The notes under the pieces are model-generated. The model made no database searches, was not told where the DNA came from, and was given only the letters and a program-made list of their open reading frames with translations. From positions 449,943 through 513,942 of the forward strand of contig NZ_DDHJ01000004.1 of the NCBI RefSeq assembly GCF_002338065.1: DNA of 64,000 nucleotides, written 5' to 3'. Both the position numbers and the translations under genes were made by a program. Origin of the DNA: Pseudomonas sp. UBA1879 (GTDB lineage Bacteria > Pseudomonadota > Gammaproteobacteria > Pseudomonadales > Pseudomonadaceae). Positions 1 to 8,823 of the stretch are shown here, piece after piece (within the stretch, counting starts at the first letter, position 1; every line of letters begins with the position of its first letter).

Positions 1-37
1 GGATATCCCGAACGAGGTAATGGAGCAGCTTGGCTGA
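1..37 (+). CDS. yebC: C-terminal end of YebC/PmpR-family regulator (partial)
   Basis: Only the last 11 codons and the TGA stop are inside the window; the reading ends in a D-I-P-N-E-V-M-E-Q-L-G tail. YebC/PmpR proteins (DNA-binding regulators that also aid translation of proline runs) end in a similar Asn/Asp-I-P-x-E-V motif, and yebC is the usual gene directly upstream of ruvC in Pseudomonas. The call rests on this short tail and on synteny, so it is moderate. Confidence 0.5.
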   Translation, partial: DIPNEVMEQLG

Positions 38-62
38 GCCTCACCTTCGTCGGGTCATGAGG

Positions 63-107
63 CCGGAGGCACGAAGCGTTGACTCGATCATCGCTATCGG
101 CCTCCGG
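63..107 (+). terminator. Inverted repeat between yebC and ruvC, possible terminator
   Basis: CCGGAGGC (63-70) pairs perfectly with GCCTCCGG (100-107) and is followed by TTT. The loop is long (29 nt) and the T tract is short, so it may be a weak terminator or only a chance repeat. Confidence 0.25.
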
Positions 108-163
108 TTTCTGCCTTTATGCTGCGTTCAATCGTGCGCATCACTCCTCAAGCAGCAGGCGTT

Positions 164-688
164 ATGACTCTCATTTTAGGTATCGACCCCGGTTCGCGAA
201 TCACCGGCTTCGGTGTGGTGCGCGATACAGGCCGTGGCTGTGAATACGTGGCCTCCGGGTGTATTCGTACCGGCAGTGGTCTGCTGTATGAACGGCTTCA
301 AATTGTTTACCGGGGTGTACGCGAGGTGATCCAGACGTACGGTCCCGTCACCATGGGCATCGAGAAGGTCTTCATGGCTCGCAATGCCGATTCGGCGCTC
401 AAACTCGGGCAGGCTCGGGGCGCGGCGATTGTTGCGGCGGCTGAGGAGACGCTGGAGATCGCCGAGTACACCGCCACGCAAGTCAAGCAGGCCGTGGCAG
501 GGACGGGTGGAGCGAACAAAGACCAAGTGATGATGATGGTCATGCATTTGCTGAAACTGACGCAAAAACCCCAGGTGGACGCTTCGGACGCGCTGGCCAT
601 CGCCCTATGCCATGCGCACACCCGCTCCAGCCTGATTCCACATGGTCTGAATACCGCGCGCAGTCGGGGTGGTCGTCTGCGTCTCTGA
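164..688 (+). CDS. ruvC: Crossover junction endodeoxyribonuclease RuvC
   Basis: 174 aa, the usual RuvC length. RuvC resolves Holliday junctions by paired nicks, working with the RuvAB branch-migration motor encoded next. The RNase-H-like active site is visible: Asp in the N-terminal L-G-I-D-P-G-S-R motif, Glu in G-I-E-K-V-F, and the two C-terminal Asp in V-D-A-S-D-A-L-A. The open frame extends upstream to an ATG at 119, but that would add 15 residues absent from the family, so the ATG at 164 is chosen even though its ribosome-binding site is weak. First gene of the ruvCAB cluster; 113 bp separate it from ruvA. Confidence 0.97.
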   Translation: MTLILGIDPGSRITGFGVVRDTGRGCEYVASGCIRTGSGLLYERLQIVYRGVREVIQTYGPVTMGIEKVFMARNADSALKLGQARGAAIVAAAEETLEIAEYTATQVKQAVAGTGGANKDQVMMMVMHLLKLTQKPQVDASDALAIALCHAHTRSSLIPHGLNTARSRGGRLRL

Positions 689-801
689 TAGCATCATTCG
701 CTTATATATTTTCACTTGCAGCTCACGTGAGTCCTGCAAACATGGCGACCGGGGTTTTCCCCGTTCCTCGTAGTGTCGGGCGACTGGAAAGGATTTGAAA
801 C

Positions 802-1410
802 GTGATTGGACGTTTGCGCGGTGCGTTGGTTGAAAAGCAGCCTCCGCACCTGCTACTCGATGTCGGCGGGGTGGGCTACGAAGTCGAAGTCCCGATGACG
901 ACCCTTTATCGCTTGCCGCACTTGGGCGAGACCGTGACGCTGCACACGCATCTGGTGGTCAGGGAAGATGCCCACTTGCTGTTCGGCTTTTACGAAAAGC
1001 GCGACCGCGAGATGTTTCGCGAGCTGATTCGTTTGAACGGGGTGGGCCCTAAGCTGGCGTTGGCCTTGATGTCGACGCTGGAGGTCGATGAACTGGTACG
1101 TTGCGTCCAGGCTCAGGACACCTCGGCGTTGACCCGCGTACCCGGGGTCGGCAAAAAGACCGCAGAGCGGCTGCTCGTTGAACTCAAAGACCGCTTCAAG
1201 GCTTGGGATGCATTGCCGGGCACGTTCGCGCTGGTGTCCGAAGGTCCGGGAGCTCCGCCTGTCGTGGCCACTGCCGAGTCGGACGCCATCAGTGCTCTGG
1301 TGTCGCTGGGCTACAAACCTCAAGAAGCCAGCAAAGCGATAACCGCCATCAAAGACAAGAATCTGAGCAGTGAAGACCTGATTCGCCGCGCACTCAAGGG
1401 GATGCTGTAA
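802..1410 (+). CDS. ruvA: Holliday junction branch migration protein RuvA
   Basis: 202 aa, full length. RuvA forms the tetramer that binds the four-way junction and docks the RuvB hexamers. The N-terminal OB fold begins M-I-G-R-L-R-G; two helix-hairpin-helix motifs follow, L-N-G-V-G-P-K-L-A and V-P-G-V-G-K-K-T-A-E-R; the C-terminal third is the flexible RuvB-contacting domain. The start is GTG at 802 with an AAAGGA site 8 nt upstream. The stop abuts the ruvB start directly, so the two are translationally coupled. Confidence 0.97.
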   Translation: MIGRLRGALVEKQPPHLLLDVGGVGYEVEVPMTTLYRLPHLGETVTLHTHLVVREDAHLLFGFYEKRDREMFRELIRLNGVGPKLALALMSTLEVDELVRCVQAQDTSALTRVPGVGKKTAERLLVELKDRFKAWDALPGTFALVSEGPGAPPVVATAESDAISALVSLGYKPQEASKAITAIKDKNLSSEDLIRRALKGML

Positions 1411-2466
1411 GTGATCGAAGCCGACCGCCTGATCGCCGCCACTGGCCGCGACCGTGACGAGCAACTGGATCGCGCCATCCGGCCACTCAGCCTGGCCGAT
1501 TACATTGGTCAGCCCACCGTGCGCGAGCAAATGGAACTGTTCATTCAAGCAGCCCGGGGGCGTAATGAAGCGCTGGACCATACGCTGATCTTTGGCCCCC
1601 CTGGTCTGGGTAAAACCACGCTGGCCAATATCATCGCCCAGGAAATGTCGGTCTCGATCAAAAGCACATCGGGCCCGGTCCTCGAAAGGCCGGGCGACCT
1701 CGCGGCGATCCTCACCAACCTCGAACCTCATGACGTGCTGTTCATCGACGAAATCCACCGTCTCTCACCCATCGTCGAAGAGGTGTTGTACCCGGCGATG
1801 GAAGATTTTCAGCTGGACATCATGATCGGGGAAGGTCCCGCAGCGCGATCGATCAAGCTTGATCTCCCACCTTTCACCCTGGTTGGTGCAACGACCCGCG
1901 CAGGCATGCTGACCAATCCGCTGCGTGACCGTTTCGGGATCGTGCAGCGCCTTGAGTTCTACAGCACGGCAGACCTGGCTACGATCGTCTCGCGCTCGGC
2001 CGGTATCCTTGGTCTGCACATCGAAGACGAAGGGGCGTTCGAAATCGCTCGTCGTGCCCGGGGGACGCCTCGCATCGCTAACCGACTGCTGCGCCGGGTC
2101 CGGGATTTCGCCGAAGTGCGTGCTCAAGGGCAAATCACAAAGGCCATCGCCGATCTCGCGTTGAACCTGCTGGACGTCGATGAGCGTGGTTTCGATCATC
2201 AGGACCGGCGTCTGCTACTTACCATGATCGAGAAATTCGATGGGGGACCCGTCGGCGTCGACAACCTTGCCGCCGCCATCAGCGAAGAAAGACACACTAT
2301 CGAGGATGTGCTGGAGCCCTATTTGATTCAGCAAGGCTATATGATGCGCACGCCTCGCGGTCGCATGGTCACTCGACACGCCTATCTGCACTTTGGCCTG
2401 AACATCCCTTCGAGAATGGGTGAGCGGTCAATTCCCGACGAGCTGGCTGACGATGTCGACGAATAA
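1411..2466 (+). CDS. ruvB: Holliday junction branch migration ATPase RuvB
   Basis: 351 aa AAA+ ATPase. The GTG start follows the ruvA TAA with no gap. Walker A is G-P-P-G-L-G-K-T (around residues 62-69), Walker B is F-I-D-E-I-H (around 111-116), and the C-terminal winged-helix DNA-binding domain ends near R-M-G-E-R-S-I-P. RuvB drives branch migration and hands junctions to RuvC. No truncation or frameshift is seen. Confidence 0.97.
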   Translation: MIEADRLIAATGRDRDEQLDRAIRPLSLADYIGQPTVREQMELFIQAARGRNEALDHTLIFGPPGLGKTTLANIIAQEMSVSIKSTSGPVLERPGDLAAILTNLEPHDVLFIDEIHRLSPIVEEVLYPAMEDFQLDIMIGEGPAARSIKLDLPPFTLVGATTRAGMLTNPLRDRFGIVQRLEFYSTADLATIVSRSAGILGLHIEDEGAFEIARRARGTPRIANRLLRRVRDFAEVRAQGQITKAIADLALNLLDVDERGFDHQDRRLLLTMIEKFDGGPVGVDNLAAAISEERHTIEDVLEPYLIQQGYMMRTPRGRMVTRHAYLHFGLNIPSRMGERSIPDELADDVDE

Positions 2467-2604
2467 ATGCGCTACCGACCGATTTATTCCGGTATTTGGT
2501 GGTCAGACGGGCAGTCGCGGCAATGTGCCTTGTGTCTGCTGATGAAAATCGATGAAAAACAGTTGCCTGGCCGGATTGGCAACCCAGGGAGTAAGCACTA
2601 GAGT

Positions 2605-3075
2605 ATGCGCGCGCAAAACGGGGGGCAGTCGTTCGCACATCGCTGTCGCGTTTATTACGAGGACACCGACGCGGGTGGCATCGTTTACTACGTCAACTAC
2701 CTGAAATTCATGGAACGGGCTCGAACCGAGCGGTTGCGGGCATTGGGCTTTGCCCAGTCTGCGATGGCAGGTGACGAGAACCTGTTGTTTGTCGTGCATT
2801 CCAGTGAGGCGCGTTATCACAAACCCGCCCGGCTGGACGACGAACTCCTGGTCAGCGCCGAAGTGATCGAATTGAACCGTGCCAGCCTGCGCTTTCACCA
2901 GCATGTCAGGCGGGCTGCGGATGATGTGCTGCTCTGCGAAGGGCAGTTTTTAGTGGCGTGTGTACGCGCCGATAGTTTGAGACCCCGGGCCATTCCCGAA
3001 ACTCTGCGCGCGGCCTTCGCCGGTCAGAGCGGCGCGGGCACACATTCAGAGCAGGAGATACAGCGTGGAAGCTAA
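2605..3075 (+). CDS. ybgC: Tol-Pal system acyl-CoA thioesterase YbgC
   Basis: 156 aa hot-dog-fold thioesterase. The active-site segment Y-Y-E-D-T-D-A-G-G-I-V-Y-Y lies near residues 17-29, with the family Asp at about 22. YbgC is the first gene of the tol-pal cluster in many proteobacteria and acts on acyl-CoA or acyl-ACP near the inner membrane. Its 3' end overlaps the tolQ start by 11 bp, so the two are coupled. The 138 bp upstream of it probably hold the tol operon promoter; no clear box was identified. Confidence 0.93.
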   Translation: MRAQNGGQSFAHRCRVYYEDTDAGGIVYYVNYLKFMERARTERLRALGFAQSAMAGDENLLFVVHSSEARYHKPARLDDELLVSAEVIELNRASLRFHQHVRRAADDVLLCEGQFLVACVRADSLRPRAIPETLRAAFAGQSGAGTHSEQEIQRGS

Positions 3076-3760
3076 CGTCGTCGACCATACCTCCATGTGG
3101 AGTTTGGTCAGCAATGCCAGCGTGGTCGTTCAGTTGGTGATGCTGATCCTGGTGGCTGCATCGGTCACTTCGTGGATCATGATTTTTCAACGCAGCTCCA
3201 TGCTGCGCGCGGGGCGTCGTGCGCTTGACAGCTTCGAGGAACGTTTCTGGTCAGGCATCGACCTGTCCAAGTTATACCGTCAGGCGGGTAGCAACCCTGA
3301 TCCTGATTCGGGCGTCGAGCAAATCTTCCGCGCTGGTTTCAAAGAATTCTCGCGCTTGCGCCAACAGCCTGGCGTCGATCCTGATGCCGTGATGGAAGGT
3401 GTGGCCCGTGCCATGCGCGTCGCGATTTCCCGTGAAGAAGAAAAACTCGAGCAGAGCCTGCCATTCCTGGCGACCGTGGGCTCTACCAGCCCGTATGTCG
3501 GTCTCTTCGGCACCGTCTGGGGGATCATGAACTCCTTCCGCGGCTTGGCCACTGCACAGCAAGCCACTCTGGCCACCGTCGCGCCGGGTATTGCCGAAGC
3601 GCTGATCGCGACTGCCATTGGCCTTTTCGCGGCAATTCCTGCAGTAATCGCCTACAACCGTTTCGCCGCTCGCGGCGAGAACCTGATCGGCCGTTACTAC
3701 ACATTCGCCGACGAGTTCCAGGCCATCCTGCACCGTAAAGTGCACACCAGCGAAGACTAA
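3065..3760 (+). CDS. tolQ: Tol-Pal system protein TolQ
   Basis: 231 aa, MotA/TolQ/ExbB family. TolQ is the proton-channel subunit of the inner-membrane TolQRA complex that energises outer-membrane constriction in division. Three membrane segments are visible: residues about 17-40, about 135-155 (after S-P-Y-V-G-L-F-G-T-V-W) and about 170-195. The start is GTG at 3065 inside the end of ybgC, with GGAG about 7 nt upstream. Confidence 0.96.
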   Translation: MEANVVDHTSMWSLVSNASVVVQLVMLILVAASVTSWIMIFQRSSMLRAGRRALDSFEERFWSGIDLSKLYRQAGSNPDPDSGVEQIFRAGFKEFSRLRQQPGVDPDAVMEGVARAMRVAISREEEKLEQSLPFLATVGSTSPYVGLFGTVWGIMNSFRGLATAQQATLATVAPGIAEALIATAIGLFAAIPAVIAYNRFAARGENLIGRYYTFADEFQAILHRKVHTSED

Positions 3761-3774
3761 GCAGGTATTACACA

Positions 3775-4239
3775 ATGGCTTTAATCGCTCGCGGTCGACG
3801 CAGCAAACGCAGGCCGGTCGCCGAAATGAACGTGGTGCCCTACATCGACGTGATGTTGGTACTGCTGGTCATTTTCATGGTGACGGCTCCAATGATTAAC
3901 CAGGGCGTGAAAGTCGATCTGCCCAAGGTCTCCAGCGAGGCCTTGCCGCAGGACAACAACAATCAGGTCCTGACCATTTCGATCAAGGCTGACAAGACCT
4001 ATTACTGGAACCTTGGCAGCGAAGTCGATACCGACAAGCAGATGGACAAGGCCATGACCTTGCCGCAATTGACCAGCGCCGTGACCAAGATCATTGCGGC
4101 GGGTCGTGACGCTGGCAAGCAAACCCAAGTCTTCATCCGCGGCGACAAATCCGTCGACTACGGTGCTGTCATGGGCACGATGGGCGGGCTGCAGAAAGCC
4201 GGTGTCGGGAACGTTGGTCTGATTACCGAGGCGCCCTGA
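3775..4239 (+). CDS. tolR: Tol-Pal system protein TolR
   Basis: 154 aa ExbD/TolR family protein. One N-terminal membrane helix (about residues 20-42) carries the conserved proton-path Asp (D25 in V-V-P-Y-I-D-V-M-L-V), followed by a periplasmic domain. With TolQ it converts the proton gradient into TolA movement. 14 bp downstream of tolQ; its stop overlaps the tolA start by 1 nt (TGATG). Confidence 0.96.
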   Translation: MALIARGRRSKRRPVAEMNVVPYIDVMLVLLVIFMVTAPMINQGVKVDLPKVSSEALPQDNNNQVLTISIKADKTYYWNLGSEVDTDKQMDKAMTLPQLTSAVTKIIAAGRDAGKQTQVFIRGDKSVDYGAVMGTMGGLQKAGVGNVGLITEAP

Positions 4240-5309
4240 TGCAGCCAATTCGAGAGCCGACAGCCTCGGAAAGCTACTTCTGGCCCTCAGTCTGGGCTGT
4301 GGCGCTGCACGTCCTGATTTTTGGTCTGTTGTTCGTCAGCTTCGCGATGACGCCGGAGTTGCCTGAAGCGAAACCCATCGTTCAGGCCACGCTGTATCAG
4401 CTCAAGTCGAAAAGTCAGGCCACGACCCAGACCAACCAGAAGCTTGCTGGCGAGGCGAAGAAGTCCGCTGCGCGACAAACTGAAGTCGAGCAGATGGAGC
4501 AGAAAAAAGTTGAGCAAGAGGCGATAAAGGCGGCGGAACAAAAGAAAGCCGATGCCGCTCAAAAAGCCGAAGAACAAAAGGCTGAGGAAGCGAAGAAAGC
4601 GGAAGAGGCCAAAAAAGCCGATGACGCGAAGAAAGCCGAAGCCAAAAAAGCGGACGATGCGAAGAAAGCAGCTGAAGAGAAACAATTGGCTGATATAGCC
4701 AAGAAAAAAGCTGAAGACGACGCGAAGAAGAAAGCAGAGGAAGACGCCAAGCGCGCGGCCGCGGAAGAAGCCAAGAAACAGGCTGCCGAGGACGCGAAGA
4801 AGCAGGCAGCTGAGGATGCGAAGAAAAAGGCCGCCGAAGACGCGAAGAAAAAAGCGGCTGAGGATGCCAAAAAGAAAGCTGCTGACGACGCGAAGAAGAA
4901 GGCCCAGGACGCTGCCCGTAAATCAGCGGAAGAGAAGAAGGCGCAAGCATTGGCTGACTTGCTCTCCGACAAGCCGGAGCGCCAACAGGCGCTGGCCGAT
5001 GAGAAGGGTGATGAAGTCGCTGGGAGCTTCGATGACTTGATCCGTTCGCGAGCTGCCGAAGGTTGGGCACGTCCACCTTCAGCGCGCAAGGGCATGACAG
5101 TCGTGTTGCAGATCGCCATGCTGCCGGACGGTACGATCACCTCGGTGACCGTGAGTAAGTCCAGCGGCGACGGTCCCTTCGACAGCTCGGCAGTAGCAGC
5201 GGTCAAGAACATTGGTCGTTTGACAGAGATGCAGGGGCTGAAACCTTCGGATTTCGCGCCTTACCGTTCATTCAAGATGACATTCACACCTGAGGATCTA
5301 GCCTTGTGA
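4239..5309 (+). CDS. tolA: Cell envelope integrity protein TolA
   Basis: 356 aa. A single N-terminal membrane helix (about residues 13-36) anchors the protein in the inner membrane. A long helical domain II (about residues 60-235) is almost entirely K, A, E and D in degenerate K-K-x-A-E/A-E-x-A repeats. The compact domain III (about 250-356) binds Pal/TolB in the periplasm. TolA spans the periplasm and passes TolQR energy to Pal. The repeat codons are GA-rich, so the opposite strand shows long spurious open frames here. Confidence 0.95.
   Translation: MQPIREPTASESYFWPSVWAVALHVLIFGLLFVSFAMTPELPEAKPIVQATLYQLKSKSQATTQTNQKLAGEAKKSAARQTEVEQMEQKKVEQEAIKAAEQKKADAAQKAEEQKAEEAKKAEEAKKADDAKKAEAKKADDAKKAAEEKQLADIAKKKAEDDAKKKAEEDAKRAAAEEAKKQAAEDAKKQAAEDAKKKAAEDAKKKAAEDAKKKAADDAKKKAQDAARKSAEEKKAQALADLLSDKPERQQALADEKGDEVAGSFDDLIRSRAAEGWARPPSARKGMTVVLQIAMLPDGTITSVTVSKSSGDGPFDSSAVAAVKNIGRLTEMQGLKPSDFAPYRSFKMTFTPEDLAL
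4738..4920 (+). repeat. Tandem A-E-D-A-K-K-K-A type repeats inside tolA
   Basis: About seven imperfect 8-codon units (A-E-D-A-K-K-K/Q-A with variants) run in tandem inside TolA domain II. Each is about 24 bp and the copies differ mainly at synonymous positions, which suggests slippage and recombination followed by drift. Confidence 0.7.
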
Positions 5310-6607
5310 TTAACCTTCTTCGAGGATTGCTTGTCGTGCTTTGCTGCGCAGCAGGTTTCGCCGCTGCCGACGAAAAGAACATTCTGGTTACAAGCGGCAG
5401 TGACCGCGCTACACCTATTGCGGTCGTGCCTTTTGGCCTGCAGGGCGGCAGCGTTTTGCCTGAAGACATGGCTCAGATCATCAGCAATGACTTGCTGAAT
5501 TCGGGCTATTACTCGCCCATTCCAAAGGAAAACATGATCAGCCAGCCGAGCCAGGCAAGCGAAGTCATCTTCCGGGACTGGAAGGCTCTGGGCGCTCAGT
5601 ACGTCATGGTCGGCAGCATTTCGCCTGCCGGCGGCCGTCTGCAGGTCCAGTACGCGCTGTTCAACGTTGCGACCGAGCAACAGGTGCTTACCGGTAATGT
5701 GTCGGGCACGACTGATCAGCTCCGTGACATGGCGCATTACATTTCCGATCAGTCATTCGAAAAACTGACCGGCATCAAGGGCGCGTTTTCGACCCGCATG
5801 CTGTACGTCACGGCCGAGCGTTTCGCGGCTAACAATACCCGCTACACGCTGCAACGCTCGGACTACGACGGCGCCCGTGCAGTGACGTTGCTGCAGTCCC
5901 GTGAGCCGATCCTGTCGCCGCGCTTCGCGCCGGATGGCAAGCGTATCGCCTACGTGTCGTTCGAGCAGAAGCGCCCGCGCATCTTCGTTCAACACATCGA
6001 CACCGGCCGCCGTGAGCAGATCACAAACTTCGAAGGTCTGAACGGCGCACCTGCATGGTCCCCGGATGGCAGCAAGCTTGCGATGGTGTTGTCGAAAGAC
6101 GGTAACCCCGAAATCTATGTGATGAATCTGGCGTCTCGTCAGCTTTCGCGTGTCACCAATGATTCGTCCATCGATACCGAACCTTTCTTTGGTAAAGACG
6201 GCTCTACTCTTTATTTCACGTCCGATCGCGGCGGCAAGCCACAGATCTATAAAACGAGCATTAATGGCGGTGGCGCAGAACGCGTTACTTTCATCGGCAA
6301 CTACAACGCTAACCCTAAATTGTCGGCCGATGAGAAAACGCTGGTCATGATCCATCGTCAAGATGGTTTCACTAACTTCAAGGTAGCGGCTCAGGATTTG
6401 CAGCGCGGTAGCGTAAAAATCCTCACAGACAGCAACCTTGATGAGTCGCCTACTGTTGCGCCCAACGGCACCATGGTAATCTACGCCACCCGCCAGCAGG
6501 GCCGGGGAGTCTTGATGCTCGTGTCCATCAATGGACGCGTAAGGCTCCCGCTTCCTACCGCACAAGGCGAAGTCAGAGAACCTTCCTGGTCCCCTTACCT
6601 GAACTGA
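5306..6607 (+). CDS. tolB: Tol-Pal system beta-propeller protein TolB
   Basis: 433 aa periplasmic protein. A Sec signal peptide (about residues 1-21, ending A-A-A before D-E-K-N) precedes the N-terminal domain and a six-bladed WD40-like propeller with repeated S-P-D-G/A-P-D-G-K turns. TolB binds Pal and TolA. The start is GTG at 5306, overlapping the tolA stop in a GTGA tetranucleotide. Confidence 0.96.
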   Translation: MINLLRGLLVVLCCAAGFAAADEKNILVTSGSDRATPIAVVPFGLQGGSVLPEDMAQIISNDLLNSGYYSPIPKENMISQPSQASEVIFRDWKALGAQYVMVGSISPAGGRLQVQYALFNVATEQQVLTGNVSGTTDQLRDMAHYISDQSFEKLTGIKGAFSTRMLYVTAERFAANNTRYTLQRSDYDGARAVTLLQSREPILSPRFAPDGKRIAYVSFEQKRPRIFVQHIDTGRREQITNFEGLNGAPAWSPDGSKLAMVLSKDGNPEIYVMNLASRQLSRVTNDSSIDTEPFFGKDGSTLYFTSDRGGKPQIYKTSINGGGAERVTFIGNYNANPKLSADEKTLVMIHRQDGFTNFKVAAQDLQRGSVKILTDSNLDESPTVAPNGTMVIYATRQQGRGVLMLVSINGRVRLPLPTAQGEVREPSWSPYLN

Positions 6608-6659
6608 CGCGGCGCTTTACGTTTTACTTAACACACTGGGGTTCATTAGGAGTTTCACG

Positions 6660-7160
6660 ATGGAAATGCTGAAGTTTGGTAAATTTGCTGCACTGGCTCT
6701 GGCCATGGCTGTAGCTGTAGGTTGCTCGTCCAAAGGCGGCGACAATGCCGGTCAAGGCGCTGCTGTAGATCCAAACGCTGGCTACGGCGCTAACACTGGT
6801 GCTGTTGACGGCAGCCTGAGCGAAGAAGCTGCTCTGCGCGCGATCACCACTTTCTACTTCGAATACGACAGTTCTGACCTGAAACCAGAAGCCATGCGCG
6901 CTCTGGACGTTCACGCGAAGGACCTGAAAGCTAACGGCGCTCGCGTTGTTCTGGAAGGTAATACTGACGAACGCGGTACTCGCGAATACAACCTGGCACT
7001 GGGCGAGCGTCGTGCGAAAGCCGTTCAACGCTACCTGGTTCTGCAAGGCGTATCGCCAGCACAGCTGGAAATCGTGTCCTACGGTGAAGAGCGTCCAGTT
7101 GCTACCGGCAACGACGAGCAATCCTGGGCTCAAAACCGTCGCGTCGAACTGCGTAAGTAA
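6660..7160 (+). CDS. pal: Peptidoglycan-associated lipoprotein Pal
   Basis: 166 aa outer-membrane lipoprotein. The signal peptide ends in an A-V-G-C lipobox (Cys22). The OmpA-like C-terminal domain has the peptidoglycan-binding residues in G-N-T-D-E-R-G-T-R-E-Y-N and the A-L-G-E-R-R-A-K-A-V motif. A strong AGGAG site sits 8 nt before the ATG. Codon choice is more uniform than in its neighbours (many GCT, CTG, GAA), as expected for a very abundant protein. Confidence 0.97.
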   Translation: MEMLKFGKFAALALAMAVAVGCSSKGGDNAGQGAAVDPNAGYGANTGAVDGSLSEEAALRAITTFYFEYDSSDLKPEAMRALDVHAKDLKANGARVVLEGNTDERGTREYNLALGERRAKAVQRYLVLQGVSPAQLEIVSYGEERPVATGNDEQSWAQNRRVELRK

Positions 7161-7166
7161 TTTGAC

Positions 7167-7997
7167 ATGCGAACGTGCCGCCGTGCTTTAACCGTTTTGG
7201 CTCTCACCCTCCCTCTTACAGCGATGGGTGCGGTTCCTGTGGTCGATGACAACTCTGGCTCTGCTGGTAGCAGTTATCCGCCATCGGGTTATGGTACGGC
7301 GGGCGCCTACGCCGGAGGTGGGGCCACGGCCCAGCCTTCGGCGCAAGGTCAGCTGTTCATGCAGTTGCAACAAATGCAGGATGAAATATCGCGCTTGCGC
7401 GGAATCGTCGAAGTCCAGCAAAACGACATTCAGCAGATGAAGCAAGAAGCGCTGGATCGTTACAAGGATCTCGACTCTCGTATCGGAGCTGGCGGCGCAC
7501 CTGCTGCTCCAGCTGCCAATAATTCAGCTTCCGACGGTGGCGTTAACGCCGGCGGAGCCTCCGCTGCCTCTGCTGGTGCAGCTGCTGCCCAGGCATCTCA
7601 GACCAGCACGGAACCGGGTGATCCCGCGAAAGAAAAGCTCTACTACGATGCTGCTTTCGATCTGATCAAGGCTAAAGATTTCGATAAGGCCAGCCAGGCG
7701 TTCGCTGCTTTTTTGCGTAAATACCCCAACAGTCAATACGCGGGCAACGCTCAGTATTGGTTGGGAGAAGTGAATCTGGCCAAAGGTGATCTACAAGGTG
7801 CTGGTCAGGCTTTCGCCAAAGTCAGTCAGCTTTATCCGAAGCATGCCAAGGTGCCTGATTCTCTCTACAAGCTCGCTGATGTAGAGCGCCGCCTCGGTCA
7901 TACCGATAAGGTCAAAGGTATTCTCCAGCAGGTTGTCGCTCAGTACCCTGGGACATCCGCTGCGCAATTGGCTCAGCGCGATCTTCAACGCCTCTGA
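7167..7997 (+). CDS. cpoB: Cell division coordinator CpoB (YbgF)
   Basis: 276 aa periplasmic protein with an N-terminal signal peptide (about 1-22), a low-complexity G/S/Y/A stretch, a short trimerising coiled coil (about residues 60-105), an A/S-rich linker, and three TPR motifs from about residue 150. CpoB links PBP1B activity with Tol-Pal during division. It lies 6 bp after pal and is the last gene of the tol-pal cluster; a terminator follows. Confidence 0.93.
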   Translation: MRTCRRALTVLALTLPLTAMGAVPVVDDNSGSAGSSYPPSGYGTAGAYAGGGATAQPSAQGQLFMQLQQMQDEISRLRGIVEVQQNDIQQMKQEALDRYKDLDSRIGAGGAPAAPAANNSASDGGVNAGGASAASAGAAAAQASQTSTEPGDPAKEKLYYDAAFDLIKAKDFDKASQAFAAFLRKYPNSQYAGNAQYWLGEVNLAKGDLQGAGQAFAKVSQLYPKHAKVPDSLYKLADVERRLGHTDKVKGILQQVVAQYPGTSAAQLAQRDLQRL

Positions 7998-8025
7998 TAC
8001 CCAATGCTTGACCTTGTATTCAAGA

Positions 8026-8050
8026 AAGCCGCGCGTTGCGCGGCTTTTTT
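8026..8050 (+). terminator. Rho-independent terminator after cpoB
   Basis: Perfect 9-bp stem AAGCCGCGC / GCGCGGCTT with a GTT loop followed by TTTT. It ends the tol-pal transcription unit 29 bp after the cpoB stop. Confidence 0.9.
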
Positions 8051-8174
8051 CGTTAGAATCTCGCACCCGAAATTCCGGTATTGATTACGCTTCTGTGGAT
8101 TCTGCTAGCGCAGGGTGTACGGAAGTGCCTGACGGAGGCGGATGGCCTGTTTAGCCGTTACGCCCGTGGCCCCT

Positions 8175-8822
8175 ATGCAAGACACATTACGCATCACCGA
8201 AGTTTTTTACTCGTTGCAGGGTGAAACGCGCACGGCAGGCTTGCCTACCGTTTTTGTGCGCCTCACCGGATGTCCCCTTCGTTGTGGCTATTGCGACAGC
8301 GAATACGCCTTCAGCGGCGGCACGATCCAGACTCTTGATTCGCTCATGGACCAGGTTGCCAGCTACCGTCCGCGCTACGTCTGCGTGACCGGGGGCGAGC
8401 CGTTGGCGCAACCCAATGCCATCCCGCTTCTTCAGCGGTTGTGCGACGCCGGTTATGAGGTTTCTCTGGAAACCAGCGGCGCCCTGGACATCTCCAAGGT
8501 GGACCCTCGCGTCAGCCGCGTGGTCGATCTGAAAACGCCCGGCTCGAAAGAAGTCGCGCGCAACCGTTACGAAAACATCGCGCTCTTGACGCCTAATGAC
8601 CAGATCAAATTCGTCATCTGCTCGCGGGAAGACTACGACTGGGCGGTCTCGAAGATCATCCAATACGGTCTCGAGCGCCGCGCCGGGGAAGTGCTGTTTT
8701 CTCCGGTGCACCGCGACTTGAACGTCCGAGACCTGGCCGACTGGATCGTCGCCGATAACCTACCAGTGCGCCTGCAATTGCAGCTTCACAAAATTCTCTG
8801 GGACGATGAGCCGGGACGCTGA
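8175..8822 (+). CDS. queE: 7-carboxy-7-deazaguanine synthase QueE
   Basis: 215 aa radical-SAM enzyme converting 6-carboxytetrahydropterin to 7-carboxy-7-deazaguanine in queuosine synthesis. The cluster-binding motif is C-P-L-R-C-G-Y-C (C33, C37, C40), followed by the S-adenosylmethionine site V-T-G-G-E-P-L. The family begins M-Q-D-T-L-R-I-T-E-V-F-Y, which places the start at 8175. An upstream in-frame ATG at 8142 with a GGAGG only 3 nt away would add 11 residues and cannot be excluded. The stop lies just before the queC start. Confidence 0.94.
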   Translation: MQDTLRITEVFYSLQGETRTAGLPTVFVRLTGCPLRCGYCDSEYAFSGGTIQTLDSLMDQVASYRPRYVCVTGGEPLAQPNAIPLLQRLCDAGYEVSLETSGALDISKVDPRVSRVVDLKTPGSKEVARNRYENIALLTPNDQIKFVICSREDYDWAVSKIIQYGLERRAGEVLFSPVHRDLNVRDLADWIVADNLPVRLQLQLHKILWDDEPGR

Positions 8823-8823
8823 C

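Noticed and set aside
853..1758. 301-aa minus-strand frame opposite ruvA/ruvB
   Set aside because: A shadow of two certain genes on the other strand, with no motif or start signal.
4402..5212. Long open frames on the minus strand opposite tolA (224 and 217 aa)
   Set aside because: They mirror the GA-rich TolA repeats as F/S/L/A-rich low-complexity sequence, have no ribosome-binding site and no domain.
8055..8174. preQ1 riboswitch upstream of queE
   Set aside because: No convincing stem and A-rich tail of the preQ1 classes could be recognised between the cpoB terminator and queE.
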